Source: Cytophagales bacterium (lineage in GTDB: Bacteria; Bacteroidota; Bacteroidia; Cytophagales; Cyclobacteriaceae). From it: a stretch of 64,000 nucleotides of DNA. Shown in pieces: positions 53,186 to 61,751 of this stretch. A model generated the notes under the pieces. That model did not search any database. It worked only from the letters and a program-made list of their open reading frames with translations, and was not told where the DNA came from. The first letter of the stretch is position 1. Every line of letters begins with the position of its first letter. The DNA is taken from contig JADBYK010000038.1 in NCBI GenBank assembly GCA_020403045.1, positions 24,529 through 88,528 on the forward strand, in the 5' to 3' direction. The translations under genes were made by a program, and so were the position numbers.

Positions 53186-53557
53186 TTACGCTAGTTTAGG
53201 AGGCTGAAATATGGCCTGCAGCGAAGAAGAGAAAAAAGATTCCTTGTAATCGAATGTATAACTCAATGTGGCACTTGGAGTTGCTTCAGTTAGGCTTATT
53301 TTCAAGGGGGGCAATACCATCGAGATCGCAATAAACGAATGACCAGGAACCTTAAAAGGAAGCTGCTCGTCAGTGGTGTCATGATTGACATCGCTCTCGT
53401 AGTGCATCTTTAAAAAATCCCAGAAACTTAGATCAGCCACTAACGTTTTGTGTTCGACAAAATGCTCTACCAAGATGGGCAAACGAAAAACCTCGTGTAA
53501 CTCGGTATAAGAGTTGAGGTAGAGAGCGAGCAACGATATGGCCAGAAAACGTTTCAA
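53186..53557 (-). CDS. Small secreted protein leading the metal-efflux operon
   Basis: 123 residues from a TTG at 53557. Signal peptide (KRFLAISLLALYLNSYTELH). The mature part is His- and Asp-rich in the middle (VEHFVEHKTL, MHYESDVNHDTTDEQLPFK). A protein of this type often precedes CusA/CzcA genes in Bacteroidota, and metal binding is plausible but unproven. The start is fixed by a -7 box 7 nt upstream. Confidence 0.78.
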   Translation of the reverse strand: MKRFLAISLLALYLNSYTELHEVFRLPILVEHFVEHKTLVADLSFWDFLKMHYESDVNHDTTDEQLPFKVPGHSFIAISMVLPPLKISLTEATPSATLSYTFDYKESFFSSSLQAIFQPPKLA

Positions 53558-53564
53558 TGAATGT

Positions 53565-53572
53565 CAAAGGTA
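53565..53572 (-). promoter_or_regulatory. -7 box (TACCTTTG) of the efflux operon
   Basis: On the minus strand TACCTTTG is an exact TAnnTTTG element. It ends 7 nt before the TTG start at 53557, so the mRNA is nearly leaderless. The geometry is identical to that at 16373-16388. Confidence 0.6.
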
Positions 53573-53697
53573 TAAAAAAACTCAATTTTTAACTATTGCG
53601 TTAAGGTGTACCACGTCAATAAAGAGTACAATTCTTATCACTTTTGAGCTATTTCGTCCAATCCGGTAAAGTCATCGAGACATGATGGCTAGAACAA

Positions 53698-54750
53698 TTA
53701 GAATAAACTCAACATGCCCCCTTTTCTAAACTTAGTCAAATCATAAACAGGCATTGACTTTCCGGTAAAATATTTTTTCTTGGAGGAGTGAAACAGTTGA
53801 TGGATGGCATCAGCAATATGTCCTTCTCCTCGCATCCGCCTTCCGAATTGCGAATCGTTGACATTGCCATCATGTAGCGAACAGATCTGATTCCAAACTT
53901 TTTCAAATCGATCGGGAAAATTTTTCCGTAGCCAGTCTTCAAAGAGCACACCGATCGATCCATTCAATCGCACGATGGTCATGCCCGCATTTAATGCGCC
54001 ATGCTCTGATGCAGCTTTTAAGATAGCCGGGATTTCGTGATGGTTGAGTCCGGGAATTATGGGCGCATTCATGATGCCAACAGGAATATTCGCTGAGGCC
54101 AGCGCTTTAACCGTTTTTAATCGTTTGAGCCCACTTACTGTTCGTGGCTCCAATGTTCTCCGCAGCTCTTCATCTAAAGTTGTGATGGAGATGTAAACGT
54201 GCACCAAATTGTCAACCGCCAAATCTTGCAAGATATCTAAGTCACGCAGCACCAAACTATTTTTAGAAATGATGCTAACAGGATGTCGATATTGAGCCAA
54301 TACTTTGAGCATGCTGCGAGTGATTTCAAATTTTTTTTCCTGAGGTTGATAACAATCGGTATTGCCGCTGAGCATGATGGGCACAGCATTCCAATTCGGC
54401 TTCAGTAGTTCTTGTTCAAGAAGTTGAGCTGCATTTTTCTTTACAATGATTTTACTTTCAAAATCGAGTCCTGCACTAAATCCGTAGTATTCGTGAGTGT
54501 TGCGGGCATAACAATAAATACAGCCATGCTCGCACCCTTGATAGGGATTCATGGAGAAGCCAAAGCTCAGGTCGGGGCTGTCTACCCGATTCAAAATATT
54601 TTTTGGGGTTTCGTGAAAGATTTGTGTCTTCGGATTTTCTAACAAAGGCTCGTCCAGACCTTCGATGTGGTCAGTAACATACTGAGCCTTCAGGAATTTA
54701 TTTCCACTTTTGATCTGCGATCCTCGTCCCTTAAAATAGTAATCCGCCAT
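53698..54750 (-). CDS. Radical SAM protein (PA0069/Rv2578c family)
   Basis: 350 residues. The 4Fe-4S site CEHGCIYCYARNTHEYY (C-x3-C-x2-C) lies near residue 75. Upstream is a family-specific FSMNPYQG lead-in; downstream the TIM barrel has GNTDCYQPQEKKFEITRSML and SIITSKNSLVLRDLDIL-like segments. Related to spore photoproduct lyase-type proteins; the substrate is unknown. Monocistronic, convergent with no neighbour. Confidence 0.9.
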   Translation of the reverse strand: MADYYFKGRGSQIKSGNKFLKAQYVTDHIEGLDEPLLENPKTQIFHETPKNILNRVDSPDLSFGFSMNPYQGCEHGCIYCYARNTHEYYGFSAGLDFESKIIVKKNAAQLLEQELLKPNWNAVPIMLSGNTDCYQPQEKKFEITRSMLKVLAQYRHPVSIISKNSLVLRDLDILQDLAVDNLVHVYISITTLDEELRRTLEPRTVSGLKRLKTVKALASANIPVGIMNAPIIPGLNHHEIPAILKAASEHGALNAGMTIVRLNGSIGVLFEDWLRKNFPDRFEKVWNQICSLHDGNVNDSQFGRRMRGEGHIADAIHQLFHSSKKKYFTGKSMPVYDLTKFRKGGMLSLF

Positions 54751-54780
54751 AGACCAATATTACTAAAAATATTAGCATAT

Positions 54781-54788
54781 TAAGTTAG
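54781..54788 (+). promoter_or_regulatory. Possible -7 box (TAAGTTAG) before a TTG start
   Basis: TAAGTTAG matches TAnnTTTG at all but one fixed base and ends 6 nt before the only usable start (TTG 54795). Third instance of the -7/short-leader/TTG arrangement in the window. Confidence 0.35.
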
Positions 54789-54794
54789 ATAACG

Positions 54795-55670
54795 TTGATA
54801 AATTACTCAAAAACGCCCATTCAAGAGTTAGAAAGCCAGTTATTTGAGCGACACGGAATTCGTGTGTTGGTAAAACGCGAAGATCTTAATCACCCGTTTG
54901 TCTCCGGCAATAAATGGTGGAAACTGAAGTACAACTTGGAAGAAGCCGTACGACTTGATCATGACGTGCTTTTAACATTTGGAGGGGCTTACTCCAATCA
55001 TATTTTTGCTACCGCTGCCGCGGGAAGAGAACTGGGATTAAAAACCATTGGTATCATTCGGGGTGAAGAGGTTTTGCCATTAAACCACACGCTTGCTTTC
55101 GCGAAAAGTTGTGGAATGAAGTTGCATTACATTTCACGAGAAGTGTATAGAAAAAAAACCAAACCGGGTTTTATAGAGCAACTTTTTAATGAGTTCGGTA
55201 ATTTTTATTTGATCCCTGAAGGAGGAACGAATGACTTGGCCATTAAAGGTTGTGCGGAGTTTGCCAATCAACTTCGGCTAGAAATTAGTTTTGACTATTT
55301 GTGCTTGTCAATTGGGACGGGTGGAACGATGGCTGGAATCATTGAAGGGATGAATTCATCAAAAAACCTTATTGGTTTCTCTTCTTTGAAAGGCGGAGAA
55401 TTCTTGGTAGAGGAAATTAGAGGAATGACCTCCCCTGAAATAACTAACTGGTCTGTTAATTCTGACTATCATTTTGGAGGATATGGAAAAGCCACATCAG
55501 AACTGAAAAATTTCATAACAAAGATTAATGACATTCACCAGCTCCCATTGGATATTGTTTACACAAGCAAAATGTTTTTTGGAGTTCTTGATTTAATAAC
55601 AAAAGGGTATTTCAAAAAAGGATCAACGGTATTAGTTTTACATACCGGAGGCTTGCAGGGAATTAAATGA
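54795..55670 (+). CDS. PLP-dependent ACC deaminase/D-cysteine desulfhydrase family protein
   Basis: 291 residues from the TTG at 54795; a stop lies just upstream and no ATG is available. The PLP Lys is in FVSGNKWWKLKYNLEEA (about residue 44). FGGAYSNHIFATAAAGRELG and LCLSIGTGGTMAGII (phosphate loop) are typical. Members convert 1-aminocyclopropane-1-carboxylate or D-cysteine to keto acids, ammonia and, for cysteine, sulfide. It overlaps the next gene by 4 bp. Confidence 0.9.
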   Translation: MINYSKTPIQELESQLFERHGIRVLVKREDLNHPFVSGNKWWKLKYNLEEAVRLDHDVLLTFGGAYSNHIFATAAAGRELGLKTIGIIRGEEVLPLNHTLAFAKSCGMKLHYISREVYRKKTKPGFIEQLFNEFGNFYLIPEGGTNDLAIKGCAEFANQLRLEISFDYLCLSIGTGGTMAGIIEGMNSSKNLIGFSSLKGGEFLVEEIRGMTSPEITNWSVNSDYHFGGYGKATSELKNFITKINDIHQLPLDIVYTSKMFFGVLDLITKGYFKKGSTVLVLHTGGLQGIK

Positions 55671-56770
55671 AGATGACAAGGATCATTCGTTTTATTGTTC
55701 TTTTTTCGCTCATAGAGAATACGTCATTGGCGCAAGATTCTTTAAAAAGAAGAGCCCTTTTCAGTTACGGTCTCCAGGCGAATTACGGATTTGTTTTTGC
55801 GCATGCAAAGGATGTGGAGAATACGGCCAATTCTTTTCCTCGTGGATTTTCCACCACGCTTAATTGGCAGCGTACGGACAAACAAATCCTCGATCAGTAT
55901 AATTGTTTTCCGCGCCAGAGTTTACTGCTCGCATTTTATGATTTTGATAATTCTATTTTGGGACGTGGTGTTAATATCGCCTACACTCTGGAACCTCATT
56001 TTATGCTGAACAGCCATTTAAGCTTCTATCCAAAAGTGTCCATAGGTGCAGCCCTTCTTTCCAATCCGTTTGATCCAAGCAAGAATCCAACAAATAATTC
56101 ATATAGCCTCCCTGTGAGCGCGTACCTCGCATTGGGTGTGGGTATGCGTTGGCAATTTAATCGCTCGTTGGCGATCAATATCTCTGCTGAATATCAGCAT
56201 GTTTCCAATGGAGGGCTGCGAGAACCAAATCGTGGTATTAATTGGCCCACTTCCGGATTGGGAGTTGAGTACTCGCCAAAGGGCTTGTTATTGAAGAGAT
56301 ATGATCGGACAAAAGAAAGCAATGAAAAATATCGTGCCTTGCGATTGGACATAGGAATTTTTGGCATTGTAAAAGGTGGAAACATCAACGAGATTCGTTT
56401 TTACGAACCCATTGTAGGAATCCATTTTTTGGCAAGTAAGCAAGTAAGCCGCCTTCATGCCTGGACGGCCGCCATTGAGGTTTACCAAGATCAATTTTTG
56501 ATTGAGCGTTTGTCTGGTGAGTCAATCCAATCTGGTGGAATGCGCAGCGGACTCTTAGCGGGGCATGAGTTTTTGATGGGGCGGTTTATTTTCAGCCAGC
56601 AAATCGGAATTTATCTGCTAGGTCAATACAACAATGACTTAGTGTATCATCGGTGGGGTCTTCAGTATTCCTTTTTGCCGCGTTGGGGTGTGGGTGTAAA
56701 TCTAAAAGCACATAAGCAGGTAGCTGATTTTACAGATGTTAGAATAGTTTACAGCATGAGGAAAAGGTAG
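55667..56770 (+). CDS. PagL-like lipid A 3-O-deacylase/acyloxyacyl hydrolase
   Basis: 367 residues; signal IIRFIVLFSLIENTSLAQ. Outer-membrane barrel strands dominate. The region EYQHVSNGGLREPNRGINWP carries the His and Ser typical of the PagL active site. GILAGHEFLMGRFIFSQQIG and QYSFLPRWGVGVNLKAHKQV are consistent with terminal strands. PagL removes the 3-O-acyl chain from lipid A; here this is by family resemblance. Coupled to the upstream gene by ATGA. Confidence 0.8.
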   Translation: MKMTRIIRFIVLFSLIENTSLAQDSLKRRALFSYGLQANYGFVFAHAKDVENTANSFPRGFSTTLNWQRTDKQILDQYNCFPRQSLLLAFYDFDNSILGRGVNIAYTLEPHFMLNSHLSFYPKVSIGAALLSNPFDPSKNPTNNSYSLPVSAYLALGVGMRWQFNRSLAINISAEYQHVSNGGLREPNRGINWPTSGLGVEYSPKGLLLKRYDRTKESNEKYRALRLDIGIFGIVKGGNINEIRFYEPIVGIHFLASKQVSRLHAWTAAIEVYQDQFLIERLSGESIQSGGMRSGLLAGHEFLMGRFIFSQQIGIYLLGQYNNDLVYHRWGLQYSFLPRWGVGVNLKAHKQVADFTDVRIVYSMRKR

Positions 56771-56782
56771 CTTAAACCCAAT

Positions 56783-57532
56783 CTAGTTATCCACCCTTGC
56801 TCTCTTGAGCTGAAAATTTTGACCCAGATAAACTTTTCTAACAAGTGGATCATCAGCCAATTCTTGAGCTGTGCCGGCTTTAAATAATTTTCCTTCCACC
56901 ATTAGGTAGGCGCGATCGGTAATCGCCAATGTTTCGTCCACGTTGTGATCACTGATGATGATTCCGATGTTTCTCTTCTTAAGTTTAGAAACGATTCCTT
57001 GAATCTCCTCCACGGCAATCGGATCTACTCCCGCAAAGGGCTCGTCCAGCAAGACAAAACTGGGATCGACCGCTAGCGCTCGTGCAATCTCTGTCCTTCT
57101 TCGCTCGCCACCCGAAAGCACCCTACCTAAATTTTTTCGTACATGGGTGAGGCTGAATTCCTCAAGTAACGTTTCTACTTTTTCGAGGCGATCTTTCTTA
57201 CTCATATCGCGCATCTCAAGAGGAGCAAGTATATTTTCTTCTACAGAAAGAGTGCGGAAGACAGATGCCTCTTGTGCTAAGTATCCAATACCACGTTTGG
57301 CACGTTGATACATCGGCAAGTCTGTGATGTTTTCATCATTCAAAAAAATCTTCCCCTCGTTCGGTTTGATCAACCCCACAATCATATAAAAGCTGGTTGT
57401 TTTGCCCGCACCATTTGGACCGAGCAATCCTACAATCTCCCCCTGCGCTACCTGCACCGACACATTGTTCACCACAGTTCGCTTTTTATATTTTTTCAAT
57501 AAATTCTCTGCTCTCAATATCATGTCATTCAA
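56783..57532 (-). CDS. lptB: LPS export ABC transporter ATP-binding protein LptB
   Basis: 249 residues. The nucleotide-binding domain is complete: Walker [13 protein letters not shown] near residue 40, Q-loop [14 protein letters not shown], signature [15 protein letters not shown] and Walker [20 protein letters not shown]. The PIAVEEI and [15 protein letters not shown] wording is typical of LptB, which powers LPS extraction with LptFGC. It overlaps the end of recJ by 8 bp, so the two are co-transcribed. Confidence 0.95.
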   Translation of the reverse strand: MNDMILRAENLLKKYKKRTVVNNVSVQVAQGEIVGLLGPNGAGKTTSFYMIVGLIKPNEGKIFLNDENITDLPMYQRAKRGIGYLAQEASVFRTLSVEENILAPLEMRDMSKKDRLEKVETLLEEFSLTHVRKNLGRVLSGGERRRTEIARALAVDPSFVLLDEPFAGVDPIAVEEIQGIVSKLKKRNIGIIISDHNVDETLAITDRAYLMVEGKLFKAGTAQELADDPLVRKVYLGQNFQLKRARVDN

Positions 57533-59225
57533 AAATTAGGTCTTTGATTCGGAGCTGCAAGGTGGTCATGCCATTGTAGGTATTTTCCTCCAGTGTAAAG
57601 GCCATGCTGAAATGGCCACCTTTTGTCAACTGGTCGTAGTATTGAATCATATCAAAACCGACCACATTGAATATGCTTTTGTTCCCCACTTGACCAGCCG
57701 AGAAGCGCAGGTGTCTTTCTTTAAAGTTAGCTAGGTTATTTTCCACAAAAACATGGGTTGCTTCAAAAACCGGCTTTTGATTTTCGGGGCCAAAGGGAGC
57801 CATTTGCTTAAGAATGTTATTGAATTTGTCATTCATAGAATCAAACTGAATGGGAACATCAATTTCAACAACGGGTATAAGCATTTCTTCGGTGATGGTT
57901 TGCGATACCACTTCTTCAAACCGTTGTTGGAACGCCACTAAGTTCGTTTTTTCCATTGTAAGCCCGGCAGCATACTTGTGGCCACCAAACTTTTCAAGTA
58001 AGTCGCTGCAAGAGTTAATGGCTTCATACAGGTCAAAGTCTCTTACACTGCGGGCGGAACCGGTAATTTTATCATTTGATTCAGTGAGGATCACGGTAGG
58101 GCGGTAATACTTTTCCACACACCTAGCAGCAACTATGCCAATTACTCCTTTGTGCCATGTATTTTTAAATAGCACCGTAGATTTTGCTCTTCTGAGCTTT
58201 TCATCACCATCAATCATAGCGAGGGCTTCATCGGTGATGGAAAGATCGTACTCTCTTCGCAGGTTGTTCTTAAGATTAATTTTTTCTGCTAATTGATTCG
58301 CCTCGTCTTCTGTCTTTGAAATTAAGAGTTCAACAGCTCCGCGTGCATGAGCCACACGCCCGGCCGCATTTATGCGTGGGCCGAGGGTAAAAACTACCCC
58401 AGTGACATCCAAGTCACCTTTGGCAGCTGCGATGTCTTTCAGCGCTTTTAACCCGGGCCGCGGGCGCTCGTTTAATTTCTGCAGCCCGAAATGAACCAGA
58501 ATTCTGTTTTCGTCTACGATGGGAACAATGTCTGAGGCTATACTAACTGCAACCAAATCAAGGTATTCATTTAGCTCCTCTTCCTTTCTATACGATTGTG
58601 CATAGGCCTGCATTAATTTAAAACCCAGTCCACATCCACTGAGCTCTTTAAAAGGATAGTTGCAATCACTTCTTTTTGGATCAAGCACGGCAATGGCATT
58701 GGGAATATTTGTTCCGGGTAAGTGGTGATCACAGATAATAAAATCTATTTTTTTCTCCGTTGCTAAAACGACTGCGTCAATCGCTTTAACGCCAAGGTCC
58801 AATGCGATGATTAGGCGAAATCCATTTTCTTCTGCCCACTTTATACCCGCTTCTGAAACTCCGTAGCCCTCTGTGTGACGATCAGGAATGTAAAAATCGC
58901 AGTTCGGATAGAAGCTCCTTAGATAACTGTACACTAAGGCAACAGCTGTTGTTCCATCCACATCATAGTCTCCATAGATCAAGATTTTCTCATCGTGCGT
59001 GATAGCATCGTTTAATCTGGTTATGGCTTTTTCCATGTCCGTCAACAGAAACGGGCTATGAAGTTCCGCTAAAGAAGGGCGAAAAAATTTTTTGGCCAGG
59101 TCAAAACTGTTTATGCCACGCTGCAATAAAACAGTTACTAAAGAAGCATTAACATTGATCAGTTGGCTAAGCGTTTCGATTTCCTCATAGGCAGGGATCG
59201 TTTTACGTAACCATTTTCGTTGCAT
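57525..59225 (-). CDS. recJ: Single-stranded-DNA-specific exonuclease RecJ
   Basis: 566 residues from the ATG at 59225 ([14 protein letters not shown]); a longer in-frame start overlaps the previous gene. The DHH phosphoesterase motifs are intact: [30 protein letters not shown] and, in DHHA1, [19 protein letters not shown]. The OB domain and [20 protein letters not shown] are also present. RecJ degrades 5'-ended single strands in recombination and mismatch repair. It begins 4 bp after the glycine-rich gene. Confidence 0.95.
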   Translation of the reverse strand: MQRKWLRKTIPAYEEIETLSQLINVNASLVTVLLQRGINSFDLAKKFFRPSLAELHSPFLLTDMEKAITRLNDAITHDEKILIYGDYDVDGTTAVALVYSYLRSFYPNCDFYIPDRHTEGYGVSEAGIKWAEENGFRLIIALDLGVKAIDAVVLATEKKIDFIICDHHLPGTNIPNAIAVLDPKRSDCNYPFKELSGCGLGFKLMQAYAQSYRKEEELNEYLDLVAVSIASDIVPIVDENRILVHFGLQKLNERPRPGLKALKDIAAAKGDLDVTGVVFTLGPRINAAGRVAHARGAVELLISKTEDEANQLAEKINLKNNLRREYDLSITDEALAMIDGDEKLRRAKSTVLFKNTWHKGVIGIVAARCVEKYYRPTVILTESNDKITGSARSVRDFDLYEAINSCSDLLEKFGGHKYAAGLTMEKTNLVAFQQRFEEVVSQTITEEMLIPVVEIDVPIQFDSMNDKFNNILKQMAPFGPENQKPVFEATHVFVENNLANFKERHLRFSAGQVGNKSIFNVVGFDMIQYYDQLTKGGHFSMAFTLEENTYNGMTTLQLRIKDLIFE

Positions 59226-59229
59226 GCGT

Positions 59230-60009
59230 TTATTTTTGTTCAATTGTAAAGGCTCCGGGTTTTCCGGCCACACCGTCTGAACCCGCTATGCCCCGTTTCC
59301 CATTTTTTCCGTCTTTAGCAGGACCCAATCCGGCCTGTCCACCAATTCCCCCGATTCCACCGGTACCCGCAAAACCACCATAATTTTTAAACACAAGTTT
59401 TGTTCCCTGAAGGGTATAGAGGTCGGTGCAGGTTTTGCAGGTCATTTGTAATTTCCCTCCATTTCCACCAACCGCTCCATTTCCACCATTTCCACCGTCT
59501 CCTCCATTTCCGCCTCTACATACTTGGGTTCCCGATCCGCCATCGCCCCCTTTCCCACCGCGTCCTCCATTTCCACCGTCACCACCGTTTAAGTCAATCG
59601 TCAGAGAACCTTCAATTTTAAGTTTGTTGCAATAAAAAGATAAGTTCAATCCATCGCTTCCTGGTTTTCCAATTTCCCCATCTTTTCCAGTATCGGCATT
59701 TCGGCAGGGCGCATTTTGCCGATTGCCCACTGCCCCCACTTTTCCTGCCAACCCGCTTTTACCGTGTCCATTAATCACGCATCCCTTTCCTATGATGACC
59801 ATTTTGGCATTAATAATATTCTCCTTGGCGTCTCTGTTTAGAAAAATACGTGAAGAGTCTCTCATGATCAACGTATCGACCACCAACACATCGGAACCAG
59901 TTATTTTGTACTCCTGCTTCGGTAGGATTTCTAATTTATCCAACCGGATTTGTGAAAACACGGGCGTTAAAAACAGGCTGAAAAACAAAAGAAAAGAAAG
60001 TCGAATCAT
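59230..60009 (-). CDS. Secreted glycine-rich collagen-like repeat protein
   Basis: 259 residues; signal FLLFFSLFLTPVFSQ. The N-terminal 90 residues are ordinary beta structure (EYKITGSDVLVVDTLIMRDSSRIF). From about residue 90 a Gly-rich region of GGxGG and GxxGxx triplets predominates (GDGGNGGRGGKGGDGGSG, GGIGGIGGQAGLGPAKDGKNG), like a collagen-type or polyglycine helix. It may form a fibrous surface structure. The 3' end lies 4 bp before recJ, but no functional link is evident. Cysteine pairs (VCRGG, CKTCTD) break the repeat. Confidence 0.8.
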   Translation of the reverse strand: MIRLSFLLFFSLFLTPVFSQIRLDKLEILPKQEYKITGSDVLVVDTLIMRDSSRIFLNRDAKENIINAKMVIIGKGCVINGHGKSGLAGKVGAVGNRQNAPCRNADTGKDGEIGKPGSDGLNLSFYCNKLKIEGSLTIDLNGGDGGNGGRGGKGGDGGSGTQVCRGGNGGDGGNGGNGAVGGNGGKLQMTCKTCTDLYTLQGTKLVFKNYGGFAGTGGIGGIGGQAGLGPAKDGKNGKRGIAGSDGVAGKPGAFTIEQK

Positions 60010-60022
60010 GAAGTAAATTTAA

Positions 60023-60383
60023 CCCGAATTAAGCAAAGGAAAATTTCCATTGCTTAATTGACGAAAAAATCTTTTTACAAAAGGATTTTTCGTCAGGGTT
60101 AACCCAGACAAAGCTTCGCTTTCGTCTGCTCGAAGAGCAAATTATGCTAATGCGTAATTTGATTTAAGCCGCAGCGGATGTCATCTAAACCCAAACTATG
60201 CATTAGGAATGCATAGTTTGCCCAGGGGGTTGACGAAAACATTGGTTTCCTATGTTTTGTCAAGGTTAAAGCCTGACAATGAAAATCACCAACTTGGTTT
60301 TCTTACTTGGGGCTAAATCGTTGATTTTCATTCGTCAATTATGCAATAGAATTTCTATTGCATAATCTGGGCTAAATCGTTGG
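60023..60383. repeat. Hairpin-cluster array, copies B1 and B2
   Basis: Seven or more back-to-back stem-loops fill the 426-bp gap 60010-60435, which has no gene. B1: 60027-60059, 60059-60095 (TGACGAAAAAATC/GATTTTTCGTCA), palindromic linker GGGTTAACCC, 60105-60128 (CAGACAAAGC/GCTTTCGTCTG). B2: perfect 12-bp AAACTATGCATT/AATGCATAGTTT (60193-60219), 60230-60263 (TTGACGAAAACAT/ATGTTTTGTCAA), 60274-60337 (TGACAATGAAAATCA/TGATTTTCATTCGTCA) and a 13-bp ATTATGCAATAGA/TCTATTGCATAAT (60338-60366). GGGCTAAATCGTTG occurs twice. Homologous in layout to copy A at 41311. Confidence 0.8.
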
Positions 60384-60388
60384 GCTAA

Positions 60389-60415
60389 TAAAAAAGGGCA
60401 ACCGTGGGCTGCCCT
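60389..60415 (-). terminator. Rho-independent terminator of the SPOR-like gene
   Basis: On the plus strand AGGGCAACC, loop GTG, GGCTGCCCT (9-bp stem with one G-T pair), followed on the minus strand by a T-run (A-run 60390-60395). It lies 21 bp past the stop at 60436. Confidence 0.85.
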
Positions 60416-60435
60416 CTCTCAAAAGTTTAATCTCG

Positions 60436-61068
60436 TTATTTTTTTGCACCAGCCTTGTCGGCTACCACTCCTTCCAAAACATCTTTAATATCTACTCGTT
60501 GCCCGTCCTTAAAAGGAACAATCCAGGCATCCTTCACGCCCATACCCCGCAAGTACTTTTTAAACTTATCAGCTTCCCAATAATCGCGAAAAACACCAAT
60601 GGTATACTTCTGTTCGCCCTTATCGGTTGCCTCTCCGCCAAAGTTTGGGTTATTATCAAAGTACTTTGCTAAATCTTTATTTTTGAAAGCACCTATCTGT
60701 ACTTTAAAAACCACGCCTTTCGAAAAGTCCATCGGATTGATTGGAGGATTTTCTTTCAACTGAGCAAGCTCTGCTTTGGTGGAAGTTAACTCGCTTCTCA
60801 TTTTAGAAATTTGGTCTTCCAATTCAGCGATTTTTGCGTTCTTGTCACTTACCTGGCCGTTGAGTGTACTAACCTGGCCTTTTAAAGCCGAGTTATCGGT
60901 TTCAACGATTTGTTTTGTTTCTACCAATGTCTTCAGATTAGCGGGGTTTTTGGCGAATTCTTTAGCCTTTTTTTTCCATTCTTTCTTCTCCTTTTTGGAG
61001 AGCTGAGAGAAAACTTGCGTGCCGGAAAAAATCATCGCCAGGCAGAGAAATAGAACTCTAGTTTTCAT
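60436..61068 (-). CDS. Secreted coiled-coil protein with SPOR-like domain
   Basis: 210 residues; signal FLCLAMIFSGTQVFSQ. A Lys-rich helix and coiled coil follow to about residue 110 (LKGQVSTLNGQVSDKNAKIAEL). The C-terminal domain (VVFKVQIGAFKNKDLAKYF, KYTIGVFRDYWEADKFKKYLR) resembles the sporulation-related (SPOR) fold that binds denuded peptidoglycan. Probably periplasmic and cell-wall-associated. A -7-like TATCTTTT lies upstream. Confidence 0.82.
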   Translation of the reverse strand: MKTRVLFLCLAMIFSGTQVFSQLSKKEKKEWKKKAKEFAKNPANLKTLVETKQIVETDNSALKGQVSTLNGQVSDKNAKIAELEDQISKMRSELTSTKAELAQLKENPPINPMDFSKGVVFKVQIGAFKNKDLAKYFDNNPNFGGEATDKGEQKYTIGVFRDYWEADKFKKYLRGMGVKDAWIVPFKDGQRVDIKDVLEGVVADKAGAKK

Positions 61069-61255
61069 GTTTTGTGGGTTAGTTTAAAAGATAAAAGTAA
61101 GAAATATTTGGGAATCGAATGGTTGGGAGCATTTGGCACAACGTATTAGTATTCTACAATTTCGTTTCGTTTTCATGGCTCCGGGCGAGCGCGGGAATCG
61201 ATTTATTACCTTTTTAGTTAGGTATCTCCATAAATGCCACAAGGAATCTGTTTTT

Positions 61256-61651
61256 TTAAAGGCATTTCTCTCGTCTGCTTGTTCCTTGCATCTCAATTTT
61301 GGCGGCATTTTCAGTGATCTCTACGCAACTTGCTGAAAATCCAAATCCGTCTGACTTGAGCACTATGCTCACATAGTATGTTTCGCCCGCTTTCATTTCA
61401 ATTTTAGTAGGTGGATATTTGATATCGGACTGAACGGCAATCGCACGAAAGCCGGGTTCAACTTCGTGAACAGAAAACTGTTTGTTTTTGAGTTTGCATA
61501 CCAGTGCATCATCGATAAACATCCGATACGAAGCCAGTGTTTGGCCTACACCTGTAGATCGAATGAAATATACGGTGGCTTTATCTTGCGCAAATACTTG
61601 TACGCCCACGAACAACGTCAACGCGAGAAAGACGAATTTTCCTGTTTTCAT
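61256..61651 (-). CDS. DUF2846 family secreted protein
   Basis: 131 residues; signal KFVFLALTLFVGVQVFAQ. The core ATVYFIRSTGVGQTLASYRMF, FIDDALVCKLKNKQFSVHEVEPG and GETYYVSIVLKSDGFGF match DUF2846, small beta-sandwich periplasmic proteins of unknown function. The C-terminal tail (GTSRREKC) is charged and short. No partner in the vicinity. Confidence 0.82.
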   Translation of the reverse strand: MKTGKFVFLALTLFVGVQVFAQDKATVYFIRSTGVGQTLASYRMFIDDALVCKLKNKQFSVHEVEPGFRAIAVQSDIKYPPTKIEMKAGETYYVSIVLKSDGFGFSASCVEITENAAKIEMQGTSRREKCL

Positions 61652-61751
61652 TTGCTTAGGGTTTTAGATGTTGAAACGATTTTCAAATTCGTCAAGTTGC
61701 ACCCACTGTCGCTTTTTTGCCGCTGTTTGTTTACTTTGAACTCCTCAAATA

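Noticed and set aside
61133..61336. Plus-strand open frame opposite the DUF2846 gene
   Set aside because: No recognisable product and low coding character.
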